Shown in pieces: positions 42,840 to 58,138 of a stretch of 64,000 nt of DNA. The stretch is from Reyranella sp. (GTDB taxonomy: Bacteria; Pseudomonadota; Alphaproteobacteria; Reyranellales; Reyranellaceae), in the NCBI RefSeq assembly GCF_004297405.1, contig NZ_SCVC01000032.1, positions 248,001 to 312,000 of the forward strand. The letters run 5' to 3'. How positions within the stretch are numbered: position 1 is the first letter of the stretch; each line of letters opens with the position of its first letter. The position numbers were made by a program, and so were the translations under genes. Below the pieces are notes generated by a model that ran no database searches, had not been told where the DNA came from, and saw nothing but the letters and a program-made list of their open reading frames with translations.

Positions 42840-43367
42840 TTAGCTGTCGTACTGGACCAGAGTCTCGACCGGCACCTTCAGCTTCTTGCGGCCTTCGAGG
42901 AAGGTCAGCTCGATGATGCAGGCTGCCGTCGGCACATAAGCGCCGACGCTCTCCAGCAGCGTCACAGCGGCGGCCATCGTGCCGCCCGTCGCGAGAAGGT
43001 CGTCGACCAGCACGACGCGCGTACCCTTCTGCACGGCATCCTGCTGGATCTCGATCGTGTCGGTGCCGTACTCCAGCGCATAGGTGTGACGGACGGTGGT
43101 GCCCGGCAGCTTGCCCTGCTTGCGCAGCATCACGAAGCCAGTGCCCAGCGCCAGTGCCAGCGGCGCCGCCAGCAGGAAGCCGCGCGATTCGATGCCAGCC
43201 AGCACGTCGGGCTTGTGCGGCCGGATCATGTCGGCCAGCCGCTCGATGGCGGCATGCCACGCCTTGGCGTGCGCCAGCAGGGTCGAGATGTCGTAGAAGA
43301 GGATGCCCGGTTTGGGGAAATCCGGGATCGAGCGGATGTGCTTCTTGAGGTCGATGTCGTTGTGCAT
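42840..43367 (-). CDS. apt: Adenine phosphoribosyltransferase
   Basis: The 175-residue type I PRTase has [18 protein letters not shown] (substrate-binding start), [14 protein letters not shown], and the PRPP-binding motif [14 protein letters not shown]. It salvages adenine to AMP. A strong GGAGGAG RBS precedes the ATG, and the gene begins 14 bp after the amidase stop. Confidence 0.96.
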   Translation of the reverse strand: MHNDIDLKKHIRSIPDFPKPGILFYDISTLLAHAKAWHAAIERLADMIRPHKPDVLAGIESRGFLLAAPLALALGTGFVMLRKQGKLPGTTVRHTYALEYGTDTIEIQQDAVQKGTRVVLVDDLLATGGTMAAAVTLLESVGAYVPTAACIIELTFLEGRKKLKVPVETLVQYDS

Positions 43368-43381
43368 GGTTACTCCTCCGC

Positions 43382-44839
43382 TCAGCTATAGGCCGGCGGC
43401 GGTTCGAAGCTGCGATATTCCTTCTCCAGCAGTTTGGCGAACTGGATGCAGTCGTAGTCGCCATACTGCCGGCCGATGATCTGGACGCCGACCGGCAGAC
43501 CTTCCTTGGTCAGCCCGATGGGGGCCGAGGTCGATGGCAGCCAAGTGACGCCCGAATAGCCCGCCCAGAAGATCTGATCGACCACCGGCACCTGCTTGTT
43601 GTTGACCACGATGGTCCGCTTGTGGCGCAGGCCGGTCTGATCGTGCGGGAAGGCGGCCGTCACGGCGACCGGGCAGAGCATCAGGTCATAGTCCTCGAAG
43701 AACGCATCCCAGGCCCAGCGCATCTTGTGACGCTTTTCGTTGAGCTGCAGCCAGGTGCGATGCGGCAACGAATTGCCCCGCTGCATCTGGGCGAAATAGC
43801 TCATGTCGTCGGCTGGCAACTTGGCCGCATCCTTCACGGCCTGCCCGTAGACTTCATCAGACATGCGTGCGGAGGTCGCCGCACGCAGCAGGCGGATGTA
43901 GACGTCGTTGATCTCTGCCGTGTCGAAGGCCGGCCGCGCCTTGTCGCTCACCTTGACCTTGTTCTTGGCGAGGAACGAAGCGAGCTTGGAAATCAGCTCC
44001 TGCACCGAAGCGTCGACCTCGGCGTTGGGATCGGTCAGCAGCACCGCCACCTTGAAGTCGCGCAGCTTCTTCTTTGTCGAGCGGGGCAAGGTGAGCGTCC
44101 AGCCACGGCCGTCGATCGAATCGGGGCCGGCCATCGCGTCCATCGCGATTTCGAGATCGTCGGCACCGCGCGCCAGCGGGCCCACGACACCGATATCGCC
44201 ATAGGCCACGGCGCCGGCGAGCGCATGGCCCTTGGGAGAAACGATGCCCCAGCTCGGCTTGTGGCCCCACACGCCGCAATAGTGCGCGGGATTGCGGATC
44301 GAGGCGCCGATGTCGCTGCCGGCTTCGATGCCGGTCAGGCCGGCGGCCAGCGCCGCGCCCGAACCGCCCGAGGAACCACCCGGCGTGCGGCCGAGATCCC
44401 ACGGATTGTTGGTCGAGCCGTAGACCTCGTTGTAGCTCTGCCAGTCGGCGAGGTTCAGCGGCACGTTGGTCTTGCCGAACAGGGTGACGCCGGCATCGAT
44501 CATACGCTGAGTGACCAGCGAGTTCTGTTCGACCGCGCTGTCCTTGAAAGCAGGATCGCCCCAGGTCGTCGGATAGCCTGCGATGTCGAACGACTCCTTG
44601 ATCGTCATCGGCACACCGTGCAGGGGACCGACCTTCTTGCCGGCCTTCAGGGCACGATCCGCCGCCTTGGCTCGCTTGCGCGCGCCCTCGATATCCGTGG
44701 CGATGATGGCGTTGAGCTCGGGATTGTAGGCTTCGACACGCTTCAGGTAGAGGTCGAGCAGTTCGAGGCAGCCGATCTTCTTCTTCCGGACCGCGGCAGC
44801 GAGCTGCTTGGCGGTCTGGAACGGGAGGGCGAGGGACAT
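43382..44839 (-). CDS. Amidase signature family protein
   Basis: The 485-residue amidase has the Ser-cisSer-Lys triad region: Lys in [14 protein letters not shown], and [40 protein letters not shown] with both serines. GatA-like amidases hydrolyse various amides; the substrate is not evident. It probably shares a transcript with apt. Confidence 0.93.
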   Translation of the reverse strand: MSLALPFQTAKQLAAAVRKKKIGCLELLDLYLKRVEAYNPELNAIIATDIEGARKRAKAADRALKAGKKVGPLHGVPMTIKESFDIAGYPTTWGDPAFKDSAVEQNSLVTQRMIDAGVTLFGKTNVPLNLADWQSYNEVYGSTNNPWDLGRTPGGSSGGSGAALAAGLTGIEAGSDIGASIRNPAHYCGVWGHKPSWGIVSPKGHALAGAVAYGDIGVVGPLARGADDLEIAMDAMAGPDSIDGRGWTLTLPRSTKKKLRDFKVAVLLTDPNAEVDASVQELISKLASFLAKNKVKVSDKARPAFDTAEINDVYIRLLRAATSARMSDEVYGQAVKDAAKLPADDMSYFAQMQRGNSLPHRTWLQLNEKRHKMRWAWDAFFEDYDLMLCPVAVTAAFPHDQTGLRHKRTIVVNNKQVPVVDQIFWAGYSGVTWLPSTSAPIGLTKEGLPVGVQIIGRQYGDYDCIQFAKLLEKEYRSFEPPPAYS

Positions 44840-44901
44840 GTCAGGGATTCCGTACGGGCGATGGACGAGACCTTAGCCCGTACCATATTGTCCCGGCCCG
44901 C

Positions 44902-45150
44902 GTGAAGAATAGTGCCGTGAACAAACTCCCTGCCCGCTATTACAAATATGCCCTGCCGCTCGGCACGTCCTTTTTCATGACGTTCCTGGTATCGGGTGTG
45001 GCGACCTACCGGGCGCTGGGCTGGGACAAGAAGATGTTCACGACCTGGATGGTTTCCTGGGTGATCTCCTGGGCGATCGCGGCTCCCACGATGTATTTCG
45101 TGATGCCCGTGGTCCGCCGTACCCTCGACCGCCTCATCGACCAGAGTTAG
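44902..45150 (+). CDS. DUF2798 family small membrane protein
   Basis: The 82-residue protein has two transmembrane helices (YALPLGTSFFMTFLVSGVATYRAL and TWMVSWVISWAIAAPTMYFVMPV) and matches the DUF2798 pattern KLPARYxxxxxPL...S. Function unknown. GTG starts at 44902 and 44917 are both possible. The 3' end overlaps convergent hrpB by 17 bp. Confidence 0.8.
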   Translation: MKNSAVNKLPARYYKYALPLGTSFFMTFLVSGVATYRALGWDKKMFTTWMVSWVISWAIAAPTMYFVMPVVRRTLDRLIDQS

Positions 45151-47608
45151 GCCGCGGCCGTACGCGCGCCGTGGGTTCAGCGATCAGCGGATCGTCCGGC
45201 CAGTAGTGTCGAGGATAGCGGCCCTTCAACTCGGCTTTCACGGCCTTGTAGCCGTTGCTCCAGAAGCTCGCGAGATCGCGCGTCACCTGCACCGGCCGGC
45301 GCGCCGGTGACAGGAGATGGACGGTGAGCGGCACCTTGCCGCCGGCGATGCGTGGCGTGTCGGTGAGGCCAAACATCTCCTGCAGACGCACCGACAGGGT
45401 CGGCTCGGCCGGGTTGGCATAGTCGATCGGCACGCGGCTGCCACTCGGCACCTCGATATGGGTTGGCGCCAGCCGGTCGAGTTCGCGCTGCTTCTCCCAA
45501 GGCACGAGAGCCTTCAGCGCGGCCGTGAGGTCGATCCGTGTCAGATGATCCTTGCGTGAGACGCCATCGAGGAACGGCGCCAGCCAGCCATCGAGCGAGG
45601 CGAGCAGGGCGGTGTTCGACAAGTCGGGCCAGTCTTCACCCGCGTGCTGGCGCAGGAAGGCGATGCGCTCGCGCCATCGCGCCAGGTCGTCGCTCCACGG
45701 CAGCGCCCCGAGGCCGAGCTGACGGACTCCATCGACCATGGCGGCGCGGACCTTTTCGGCGTCAGGCTTGGCGAAGGGCTTGTCCTCCAATGCCATCGCG
45801 CCCAGCCGTCGCCTTTGCCGGGCCAGCACGGCGCCGTCGCGCGGGCTCCATTGAACGATCTGTTCTTCGACGATGCGGTCGTCGTAAAGCTCCTGGATCT
45901 CGGCCGCCGTAATCGGCGCGGCAAGGAAGATGCGTGAGTCCTGGGTCGAGCCGTCGAGATCGGCCACGACGAGGAATTCCTCGTTGGCCATCGGATCACC
46001 CTCCGGCAGCGCAGCCCCACGACCGCCTGACAGGAGATAGCGTCCAGTGGTACCTGGCCGCCGGCGACCAATCCGGTCGGGATAGGCCAGCGCCAGCAAA
46101 GCGCCGGTCATGGAGACGGCGGGTGTTTCGCGCACCTGATTTTGAGTCAGGCGTCTTGCCTGCTCGAGGATCAGCCGCAACGCGCCGTCGCGTTTGCCGC
46201 TGAGTGCGATATCGACCCTGTGGCGCAGATCGGCGTCGCGCTGACCGGGCGGCAGGCGCAGGAAATCGCGCTCACTCAGGATGGCAGCCAGCAATGCCGC
46301 GACGCGGCCCTGGCCCATCTCTCGACCCTTCAGCACCAAGTGAGCGAGGCGCGGATGCTGACCAAGCCGCACCATGGCGCGGCCATGCGGCGTGATGGCG
46401 CCGTTGTCGTCGATGGCCGCAAGATCAGTGAGCAGCGCGCGTGCTGTGGCAAGCGAGGAGGCCGGCGGTGGCGTCAGCCAGGGCAGGCTCGCTGCATCGT
46501 TGGCGCCCCACGCGGCCAGTTCCAACGCCAGGGGCGCCAGGTCGGCATCGAGAATTTCCGGCGGCGTGAAGGGCAGAAGCCCGCGCTGCGTTTCCTCCGG
46601 CCACAGGCGGTAGCAGACTCCTGGCTCAAGACGACCGGCGCGGCCACGGCGCTGATCGGCGGAAGCCTGGCTGACGCGCACGGTTTCGAGCCGCGTCATG
46701 CCCGAGCGCGGCGAGAACTTCGGCACGCGCATCTGGCCGCTGTCGATCACGATGCGAACGCCTTCGATGGTGAGGCTGGTCTCGGCGATCGAGGTTGCGA
46801 GCACGATCTTGCGCCGACTCACGGGCGAGGGGGCGATGGCGCGATCCTGTTCGGCAGGCGAGAGGTCGCCGTAGAGCGGCGCCACGTCGACGTCGCCACC
46901 GAGACCGTGCAACCGCTCCTCGACCCGGCGGATCTCGCCGACTCCTGGCAAGAAGACCAGCGCGCTGCCACTCTCCTCCGACAGTGCCCGGCGCACTGCA
47001 GTGGCGACACCGTCTTCGATTCGGCCCGTCGATTCGCGATCGAGATAACGCGTGTCGACCGGAAACATGCGGCCCGCACTTTCGACAACGGAAGCGCCGC
47101 CCAACCGATCGGCGACGGGGCCGGGATCGAGCGTGGCCGACATGGCGATCACGCGCAGATCCTCGCGCAAGGCCGTCTGCGCCTCGCGGACCAGAGCGAA
47201 GGAAAGATCAGTTTCCAGGCCGCGTTCGTGCAGCTCGTCGAAGATCACGCAGCCGATGCCGTCGAGGGAGGGATCGTCCTGCAGCATCCTGAGGAAAAGG
47301 CCGTCGGTGACGACCTCGATGCGCGTGCGCGGCCCCACCTTGGTGTCGAGCCGCACGCGATAGCCCACCGTCTCGCCGACAGCTTCGCCGAGTGTCGCCG
47401 CCATGCGTCGTGCGGCAGCACGCGCGGCCAGCCGCCGTGGCTCCTGCATGACGATCTTGCCGCGACCGAGCCAAGACGCGTCGAGCAAGGCCAAGGGCAC
47501 ACGCGTCGTCTTGCCGGCGCCCGGAGGGGCGACCAGCACGGCGGCATTGCGCGCGGCCAATGCCTCTTTCAGGCGTGGCAGAGCTTCGTCGACGGGAAGG
47601 GAATCCAT
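45134..47608 (-). CDS. hrpB: ATP-dependent helicase HrpB
   Basis: The 824-residue DEAH-box helicase has Walker A VAPPGAGKTTRVPLALL, DELHERGLETD (motif II), SATLD (motif III), then the helicase C domain with STSIAETSLTIEGV and QRRGRAGRLEPGVCYRLW. The C-terminal HrpB domain includes YANPAEPTLSVRLQEMFGL and the terminal YPRHYWPDDPL. Length fits HrpB. It probably acts on RNA; the physiological role is poorly defined. Confidence 0.95.
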   Translation of the reverse strand: MDSLPVDEALPRLKEALAARNAAVLVAPPGAGKTTRVPLALLDASWLGRGKIVMQEPRRLAARAAARRMAATLGEAVGETVGYRVRLDTKVGPRTRIEVVTDGLFLRMLQDDPSLDGIGCVIFDELHERGLETDLSFALVREAQTALREDLRVIAMSATLDPGPVADRLGGASVVESAGRMFPVDTRYLDRESTGRIEDGVATAVRRALSEESGSALVFLPGVGEIRRVEERLHGLGGDVDVAPLYGDLSPAEQDRAIAPSPVSRRKIVLATSIAETSLTIEGVRIVIDSGQMRVPKFSPRSGMTRLETVRVSQASADQRRGRAGRLEPGVCYRLWPEETQRGLLPFTPPEILDADLAPLALELAAWGANDAASLPWLTPPPASSLATARALLTDLAAIDDNGAITPHGRAMVRLGQHPRLAHLVLKGREMGQGRVAALLAAILSERDFLRLPPGQRDADLRHRVDIALSGKRDGALRLILEQARRLTQNQVRETPAVSMTGALLALAYPDRIGRRRPGTTGRYLLSGGRGAALPEGDPMANEEFLVVADLDGSTQDSRIFLAAPITAAEIQELYDDRIVEEQIVQWSPRDGAVLARQRRRLGAMALEDKPFAKPDAEKVRAAMVDGVRQLGLGALPWSDDLARWRERIAFLRQHAGEDWPDLSNTALLASLDGWLAPFLDGVSRKDHLTRIDLTAALKALVPWEKQRELDRLAPTHIEVPSGSRVPIDYANPAEPTLSVRLQEMFGLTDTPRIAGGKVPLTVHLLSPARRPVQVTRDLASFWSNGYKAVKAELKGRYPRHYWPDDPLIAEPTARVRPRPNSGR

Positions 47609-47654
47609 CGAGGGCGCTTATACCTTATGCTTCGCCGCCGAAACGGGAGAAACC

Positions 47655-48023
47655 ATGCTCAAGCTCACCTTTTGCCTGCGCCGCCTGCCGAACCTCAGCC
47701 TTGGCGAGTTCCAGGACCATTGGCTGAACAAGCACGGGCCGCTGGTTCGCAGCCTGCAGCCGGCGCTGCGGATCGCGCGCTATGTGCAGCTTCATCGTCT
47801 CCACAACGACTGGAGCAACGGCATGCGCGCGGTGCGTGGCGCGCCCGAACCTTATGATGGCGTGGCCGAGCTGTGGTGGCGAAGCGATGAGGACTATCTC
47901 GCCGGGCGTCGCGATCCCGCGGCGCGTGAGGCGGGTCGTTTGTTGCTGGAGGATGAAGCCAAGTTCATCGACCTGACCGCCTCGCCGCTGTGGCTTAGCC
48001 GCGAACACGCTATCGTCGAATAA
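47655..48023 (+). CDS. EthD domain protein
   Basis: The 122-residue dimeric alpha/beta-barrel protein of the EthD family shows LTFCLRRLPNLSLGEFQDHWLNKHGPLV and ELWWRSDEDYL. Members assist oxidative degradation of ethers or other substrates. GGGAG precedes the ATG. Its stop overlaps the putA ATG (TAATG). Confidence 0.88.
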   Translation: MLKLTFCLRRLPNLSLGEFQDHWLNKHGPLVRSLQPALRIARYVQLHRLHNDWSNGMRAVRGAPEPYDGVAELWWRSDEDYLAGRRDPAAREAGRLLLEDEAKFIDLTASPLWLSREHAIVE

Positions 48024-51000
48024 TGTCCTTCAAGCCTTTCGGCGCGTTCGCGCAATCGATCCAGCCGCAGGCTCCGCTACGGGCGGCAATCACGTCGGCC
48101 TATCGCCGGGCCGAAACCGAGTGCGTGCCGCCGCTGATCGAGCAAGCAACGTTGTCCGCTGCTGCGACCAGTCGGGCCCGTGCGCTGGCGCGGCGTCTGG
48201 TCGAGGCGCTGCGTGCCAAGTCTTCATCAGGCGGCGTCGAGGGGCTGATCCACGAATATTCGCTGTCCAGCCAGGAGGGCGTGGCGCTGATGTGCCTCGC
48301 CGAGGCGTTGCTGCGCATTCCGGACGACGACACGCGCGATGCGTTGATCCGGGACAAGATCGGCGGCGGCGACTGGCGTGCCCATCTCGGCCACAGCCCG
48401 TCGCTGTTCGTGAATGCTGCGACCTGGGGTCTGATGCTGACCGGCCGGCTGACAGCCACCAGCAGCGAGCACGGTCTGTCCGCCGCGCTGACGCGGCTGA
48501 TCGGCAAGGGCGGTGAACCGTTGATCCGAGGTGGCGTCAACATCGCCATGCGCCTGATGGGCGAGCAGTTCGTCGCCGGCCAGACGATCGAGGAAGCGCT
48601 CGAAAAGGATCGCTCCAACGAAGGGCTGGGCGTTCGCCATTCCTACGACATGCTGGGTGAGGCTGCGGTCACGGCGCAGCAGGCTGAGGCCTATCTGCGC
48701 TCCTACGAACACGCGATCCATGCGATCGGTCGCTTCTCGGCAGGTCGCGGCATCTACGAAGGGTCGGGCATCTCCATCAAGCTGTCGGCATTGCACCCTC
48801 GCTACAGCCGTGCCCAGCAGGAGCGTGTGCAGGCCGAACTCTATCCGCGGCTGAAGTCTCTGGCCGTGCTGGCGCGCGGCTACGATATCGGCCTCAACAT
48901 CGATGCCGAGGAAGCTGACCGATGGGAAATCTCCCTCGATCTGCTGGAGCGGCTTTGCTTCGAGTCCGAACTCGAAGGCTGGAACGGCATCGGTTTCGTG
49001 GTGCAGGCCTACCAGAAGCGCGCGGTCTTCACGATTGATTGGCTGATCGATCTCGCCCGCCGCAGCAAGCGGCGCATCATGGTACGGCTGGTCAAGGGCG
49101 CTTACTGGGACGGTGAGATCAAGCGCGCCCAGCTCGACGGGCTGGAAGACTATCCGGTCTTCACGCGGCGCATCCACACCGACGTTTCCTACCTCGCCTG
49201 CGCCCGTCGGCTGTTGGCGGCACCCGATGCCGCCTTCCCGCAGTTCGGCACGCACAATGCGTTGACGCTGGCGACCCTGCACACGATGGCTGGTGAGAAT
49301 TTCTACGCCGGCCAATACGAATTCCAGTACCTGCATGGCATGGGCGAGCCGCTCTACGACGAAGTGGTCGGCCCGACCAAGCTCAACCGGCCTTGCCGCA
49401 TCTATACGCCGGTTGGCACCCACGAGACTTTGCTGGCCTATCTGGTCCGTCGGTTGCTGGAGAACGGCGCCAACACCTCCTTCGTGAACCAGATCGCCAA
49501 TCCCGAAGTCACGCTGGAGGCCCTGCTGGGCGATCCGGTCGAACGCGCCCGGGCGGTGCAGCCGCTGGGCGCCCCGCATCCGCGCATTGCCCTGCCGCGT
49601 GACCTCTTCGGCACGTCACGGCCAAACTCGCGTGGCCTCGATCTCTCGAACGAGCAGGTGCTCTCGTCCTTAGCGAAGACGTTGCCGGCAATCCGTCCGT
49701 TGGTTGCTGCGCCTTTGCTCGCAGACGAGTCCTGCAATGGCACTGCGCGCGAAATCCGCAATCCGGCAGACCAGCGCGATCTTGTGGGTGCCGTCGTCGA
49801 AGCGACACCCGAACAGGTCGGTCGTGCGTGTGCCCTCGCGAAGCCTTGGCAGGTTACGCCCGCCGAACGTGCGAGCGTGCTGCGCCGTGCCGCCGATCTG
49901 ATGGAAGGACGCTGCGCCGATCTTCTGGGACCAATCGTACGCGAGGCCGGCAAGACGTTGGGCAATGCCGTCGGCGAGGTGAGGGAAGCCGTCGATTTTC
50001 TGCGGTACTACGCGGGCTGTGTCGAAAACTTCGACAACGAAACGCACCAGCCGCTTGGTGTCGTCGCCTGCATCAGCCCGTGGAACTTTCCGCTCTCGAT
50101 CTTTACTGGCCAGATTGCGGGAGCGTTGGCGGCCGGCAATGCCGTGATCGCCAAGCCGGCGGAGGAGACACCGCTGATCGCAGCGCTTGGCATCGCCGCG
50201 CTGCACGAGGCCGGGGTGCCGCGCGACGCCTTGCAGTTCCTGCCCGGCGACGGCGAAACCGGCAAGCACCTGGTCGGCAACGAGGCCATTGCCGGTGTGG
50301 TCTTCACCGGTTCGACGGAAGCCGCGCAGTCGATCAATCGGACGCTGGCGCGTCGCCTCGGGCGCGACGGCAAGCCGTTGCCGCTGATTGCCGAGACCGG
50401 TGGTCAGAATGCTCTAGTTGCGGATTCGTCAGCCCTACCCGAGCAGCTCGTGCTGGACACGCTCACCTCGGCTTTCGACTCCGCTGGCCAGCGCTGTTCG
50501 GCTCTGCGTGTGCTTTGTTTGCAGGAGGATATTGCGGACCGCGTTGTCCCTCTGCTCGAGGGCGCGATGGACGAGCTCGGCGTCGGCAATCCAGACCGGC
50601 TGTCGGTGGATGTCGGGCCAGTCATTTCGGCAGAGGCGCAGAAGCGCTTGCTCGATCATATCGCGCGCATGCGGACCGCTGGTCATCGCGTGCACCAGAT
50701 GGCGCTACCGGCGGAAACGCGACATGGCACTTTCGTCCCGCCGACCCTGATCGAGATCGGCGCTGTGTCAGACTTGCCGGGCGAGGTGTTTGGACCGGTA
50801 CTCCACGTGCTGCGTTATCCGCGAGAGCGCATGACCGACACCATTAAGGCTGTGAACGCGACCGGCTTCGGCCTGACCTTTGGCGTGCACAGCCGCATCG
50901 ACGAGACGATCGAGCGGGCCGTCGCAGCCAGTGCAGCGGGCAATCAATATGTGAACCGCAACATGATCGGCGCCGTGGTCGGCGTGCAGCCCTTCGGCGG

Positions 51001-51442
51001 GCACGGCCTCTCCGGCACCGGTCCCAAGGCCGGCGGGCCGCTCTATGTGCATCGACTCCTGTCGAAGCGACCAAGTGTCGATGTGCCCACAGGCGAACTG
51101 GCGGGGCCGGTCGGTGAACGCAATACCTATGCGCTGCGGCCCAAGGGGACCATCCTCTGTGTCGCCTTCGATGCGGCATGCCTGCAGGCGCAGCTCGACC
51201 TCGTGAAGGCGACCGGGAATCGATCAACGACCGATGCGACCGATCGCGGCATACGGGCTGTCCTGTTCGCCGGCAGTCCGGGTGACCTGGAGGCGCTGCT
51301 GGCGACGATGGCGGGCAGGGACGGGCCGATCGTGCCCGTCTATGTCGAACCTTATCCGCGCGAGTTCCTGCTCGATGAGGTGTCGATCAGCATCAACACG
51401 GCAGCGGCTGGCGGCAATGCCAGCCTGATGGCGATCGGATAG
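48023..51442 (+). CDS. putA: Bifunctional proline dehydrogenase / P5C dehydrogenase PutA
   Basis: The 1139-residue enzyme oxidises proline to glutamate in two linked steps. The FAD domain shows YEGSGISIKLSALHPRYSRAQ, RLVKGAYWDGEIKRAQ and the FGTHNALTLAT segment. The aldehyde dehydrogenase domain shows SPWNFPLSIFTGQIAGALAAGN, FTGSTEAAQ, ETGGQNALVADSSALPEQL and SAGQRCSALRVL (catalytic Cys). The N-terminus lacks the ribbon-helix-helix DNA-binding domain of E. coli PutA, so it is a non-regulatory form; the C-terminal extension after the ALDH domain fits type B PutA. Confidence 0.96.
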   Translation: MSFKPFGAFAQSIQPQAPLRAAITSAYRRAETECVPPLIEQATLSAAATSRARALARRLVEALRAKSSSGGVEGLIHEYSLSSQEGVALMCLAEALLRIPDDDTRDALIRDKIGGGDWRAHLGHSPSLFVNAATWGLMLTGRLTATSSEHGLSAALTRLIGKGGEPLIRGGVNIAMRLMGEQFVAGQTIEEALEKDRSNEGLGVRHSYDMLGEAAVTAQQAEAYLRSYEHAIHAIGRFSAGRGIYEGSGISIKLSALHPRYSRAQQERVQAELYPRLKSLAVLARGYDIGLNIDAEEADRWEISLDLLERLCFESELEGWNGIGFVVQAYQKRAVFTIDWLIDLARRSKRRIMVRLVKGAYWDGEIKRAQLDGLEDYPVFTRRIHTDVSYLACARRLLAAPDAAFPQFGTHNALTLATLHTMAGENFYAGQYEFQYLHGMGEPLYDEVVGPTKLNRPCRIYTPVGTHETLLAYLVRRLLENGANTSFVNQIANPEVTLEALLGDPVERARAVQPLGAPHPRIALPRDLFGTSRPNSRGLDLSNEQVLSSLAKTLPAIRPLVAAPLLADESCNGTAREIRNPADQRDLVGAVVEATPEQVGRACALAKPWQVTPAERASVLRRAADLMEGRCADLLGPIVREAGKTLGNAVGEVREAVDFLRYYAGCVENFDNETHQPLGVVACISPWNFPLSIFTGQIAGALAAGNAVIAKPAEETPLIAALGIAALHEAGVPRDALQFLPGDGETGKHLVGNEAIAGVVFTGSTEAAQSINRTLARRLGRDGKPLPLIAETGGQNALVADSSALPEQLVLDTLTSAFDSAGQRCSALRVLCLQEDIADRVVPLLEGAMDELGVGNPDRLSVDVGPVISAEAQKRLLDHIARMRTAGHRVHQMALPAETRHGTFVPPTLIEIGAVSDLPGEVFGPVLHVLRYPRERMTDTIKAVNATGFGLTFGVHSRIDETIERAVAASAAGNQYVNRNMIGAVVGVQPFGGHGLSGTGPKAGGPLYVHRLLSKRPSVDVPTGELAGPVGERNTYALRPKGTILCVAFDAACLQAQLDLVKATGNRSTTDATDRGIRAVLFAGSPGDLEALLATMAGRDGPIVPVYVEPYPREFLLDEVSISINTAAAGGNASLMAIG

Positions 51443-51492
51443 GCTGCGGCGCTTGCTGGTTTGTTACAGGTTGTGTGCGAGTTTCGCGTCGA

Positions 51493-51780
51493 TTAGTACA
51501 GGCCGTACCTCTTCGGCTTGCCCGGATGATTGACGCACAGCATTTCCGGTGAAACCTCGGGGCCGAGCTTCAGGCGTTCTTCCTCGCATTTTTCATACGA
51601 GAAGGGGCCGCCGTACACCTTCGGTCCGCCGACGACGATAATGTAGGACCTTTCGAGGTACCAGCCCGGACCGGTATAGGCCTCGGCCGCACCCTGGCGG
51701 CCGGAACAGGCGCCCAGGCTCGCGACCACAGATAGGGCCGCGGCGCAGACCGACAGGCGATAGAACGACCTCAATGACAT
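51493..51780 (-). CDS. Small lipoprotein, unknown function
   Basis: The 95-residue protein has a lipoprotein signal ([20 protein letters not shown], lipobox LGAC). The mature part is short, aromatic and basic ([35 protein letters not shown]), with a Cys pair that may form a disulphide. I do not recognise the family. It is divergent from gltB. Confidence 0.75.
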   Translation of the reverse strand: MSLRSFYRLSVCAAALSVVASLGACSGRQGAAEAYTGPGWYLERSYIIVVGGPKVYGGPFSYEKCEEERLKLGPEVSPEMLCVNHPGKPKRYGLY

Positions 51781-51939
51781 TTCCCGGCTCTCCCCCAGGG
51801 GCTTAGGGGTCCAAGTTACAGGGGCTTTTGCGACGCAACAATTGCTTTCGCCCGGGCCGGCCGCCGCGCTAATAATGCCCCATTCACGAAAGCATCCGGG
51901 GGGATGCTGGGCCAGCTAGCGCGCCAGCAGGATAGACGC

Positions 51940-56580
<4,641 letters not shown>

Positions 56581-56585
56581 GGATC

Positions 56586-58037
56586 ATGGGTCTCGCCACT
56601 GGCTTCCTCGAGATCGAGCGCAAGGACCGGCCTTACGAAAAGGTCGAGGCGCGCCTCAAGAACTGGAACGAGTTCGTTCTGCCATTGCCGCCGGCGGAGA
56701 TGTCGCGGCAGGGCGCGCGCTGCATGGATTGCGGCATCCCGTTCTGTCACAACGGCTGCCCGGTCAATAACATCATTCCCGAGTGGAACGAGCTGGTGCG
56801 CCGCGACCGCTGGCGCGACGCCCTCGAAGTGCTGCACTCGACCAACAATTTCCCGGAGTTCACCGGTCGCATCTGCCCTGCACCCTGCGAGGCCTCGTGC
56901 ACGCTGAACATCGACGACAATCCGGTGACGATTAAGTCGATCGAATGCGCGATCGTCGATCGTGGCTGGGAAGAGGGCTGGATCCAGCCTCTGCTGCCGA
57001 CTCGCAAGACCGGCAAGCGGGTCGCTGTTGTCGGTTCCGGCCCGGCCGGACTCGCCTGTGCGCAGCAGCTCGCACGTGCAGGCCATTCGGTAACACTGTT
57101 CGAGAAGGCCGACCGGATCGGCGGGTTGCTGCGCTACGGCATTCCCGACTTCAAGATGGAGAAGCACCTCATCGACCGGCGCATGCGCCAGATGGAGGCC
57201 GAGGGCGTCGAGTTTCGGACCGGCGTCGAGGTTGGTGCCACCCTGTCGGTGAAGTCGCTGCTCGAAGGCTATGACGCCGTGGCCTTGACCGGCGGCGCCG
57301 AGTGGCCGCGCGACCTCGAAGTGCCGGGCCGCGAGCTGAAGGGCATCCACTTCGCGATGGATTTCCTGACGCAACAGAACAAGCGCAACGCCGGCGATGA
57401 CGAAGCGCGCGCCGCGCCGAAGGGCACGCTCACGGCCAAGGGCAAGCATGTCATCGTGATCGGCGGCGGCGATACCGGTTCGGATTGCGTCGGCACGTCG
57501 AACCGCCATGGCGCGGCCTCGGTGATGCAGCTCGAAGTCATGCCGCGGCCGCCGGAACATGAGGACAAGGCGCTGACCTGGCCGGACTGGCCGCTGAAGA
57601 TGCGCACCTCGTCGTCGCACCAGGAAGGCGCGGACCGTGACTTCGCGGTACTGACCAAGCGTGCGATCGGCCGGAATGGCAAAGTCGAAGTGCTTGAATG
57701 CGTGCGCGTCGAGTGGGTGAAGGGCGCCGATGGCCGTACGGCCATGCGAGAAGTTGCAGGTAGCGTGTTCGAACTCAAGGCCGATCTGGTGTTGCTGGCC
57801 ATGGGTTTCCTGGGCCCGCGTAAGCCAGGTCTCGTCGAGCAGGCAGGTGTCGCGCTCGATCCACGCGGAAACATTGCGGCCAACGTTAAGGACTACAAGA
57901 CGTCGGTGGATCGCTTGTTTGCCGCGGGTGACATGCGGCGTGGCCAATCGCTGGTCGTCTGGGCGATCCGTGAAGGCCGTCAGTGCGCCCGTGCCATTGA
58001 CGAAAATCTGATGGGATCGACAACCCTGCCGCGCTGA
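56586..58037 (+). CDS. gltD: Glutamate synthase small subunit
   Basis: The 483-residue beta subunit delivers NADPH electrons to GltB. N-terminal cysteines bind 4Fe-4S clusters ([30 protein letters not shown]), followed by FAD- and NADPH-binding motifs ([38 protein letters not shown]). It starts 5 bases after the gltB stop with GGAG-type RBS and is the second gene of the operon. Confidence 0.97.
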   Translation: MGLATGFLEIERKDRPYEKVEARLKNWNEFVLPLPPAEMSRQGARCMDCGIPFCHNGCPVNNIIPEWNELVRRDRWRDALEVLHSTNNFPEFTGRICPAPCEASCTLNIDDNPVTIKSIECAIVDRGWEEGWIQPLLPTRKTGKRVAVVGSGPAGLACAQQLARAGHSVTLFEKADRIGGLLRYGIPDFKMEKHLIDRRMRQMEAEGVEFRTGVEVGATLSVKSLLEGYDAVALTGGAEWPRDLEVPGRELKGIHFAMDFLTQQNKRNAGDDEARAAPKGTLTAKGKHVIVIGGGDTGSDCVGTSNRHGAASVMQLEVMPRPPEHEDKALTWPDWPLKMRTSSSHQEGADRDFAVLTKRAIGRNGKVEVLECVRVEWVKGADGRTAMREVAGSVFELKADLVLLAMGFLGPRKPGLVEQAGVALDPRGNIAANVKDYKTSVDRLFAAGDMRRGQSLVVWAIREGRQCARAIDENLMGSTTLPR

Positions 58038-58138
58038 TGTGCGGAACTAGTTAATTCAGCAGCTAAGAAAATTGCACTAAGGTCGTCGTGCGAGCGCGAC
58101 CTTGTGGGAAGGCCGTGCCCGGTGTCGGGAGGGGCGTT

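Noticed and set aside
42840..44839. Linkage of apt/amidase to the TonB operon
   Set aside because: A gap of about 190 bp with its own operator separates them, and functions differ, so they are treated as separate units.
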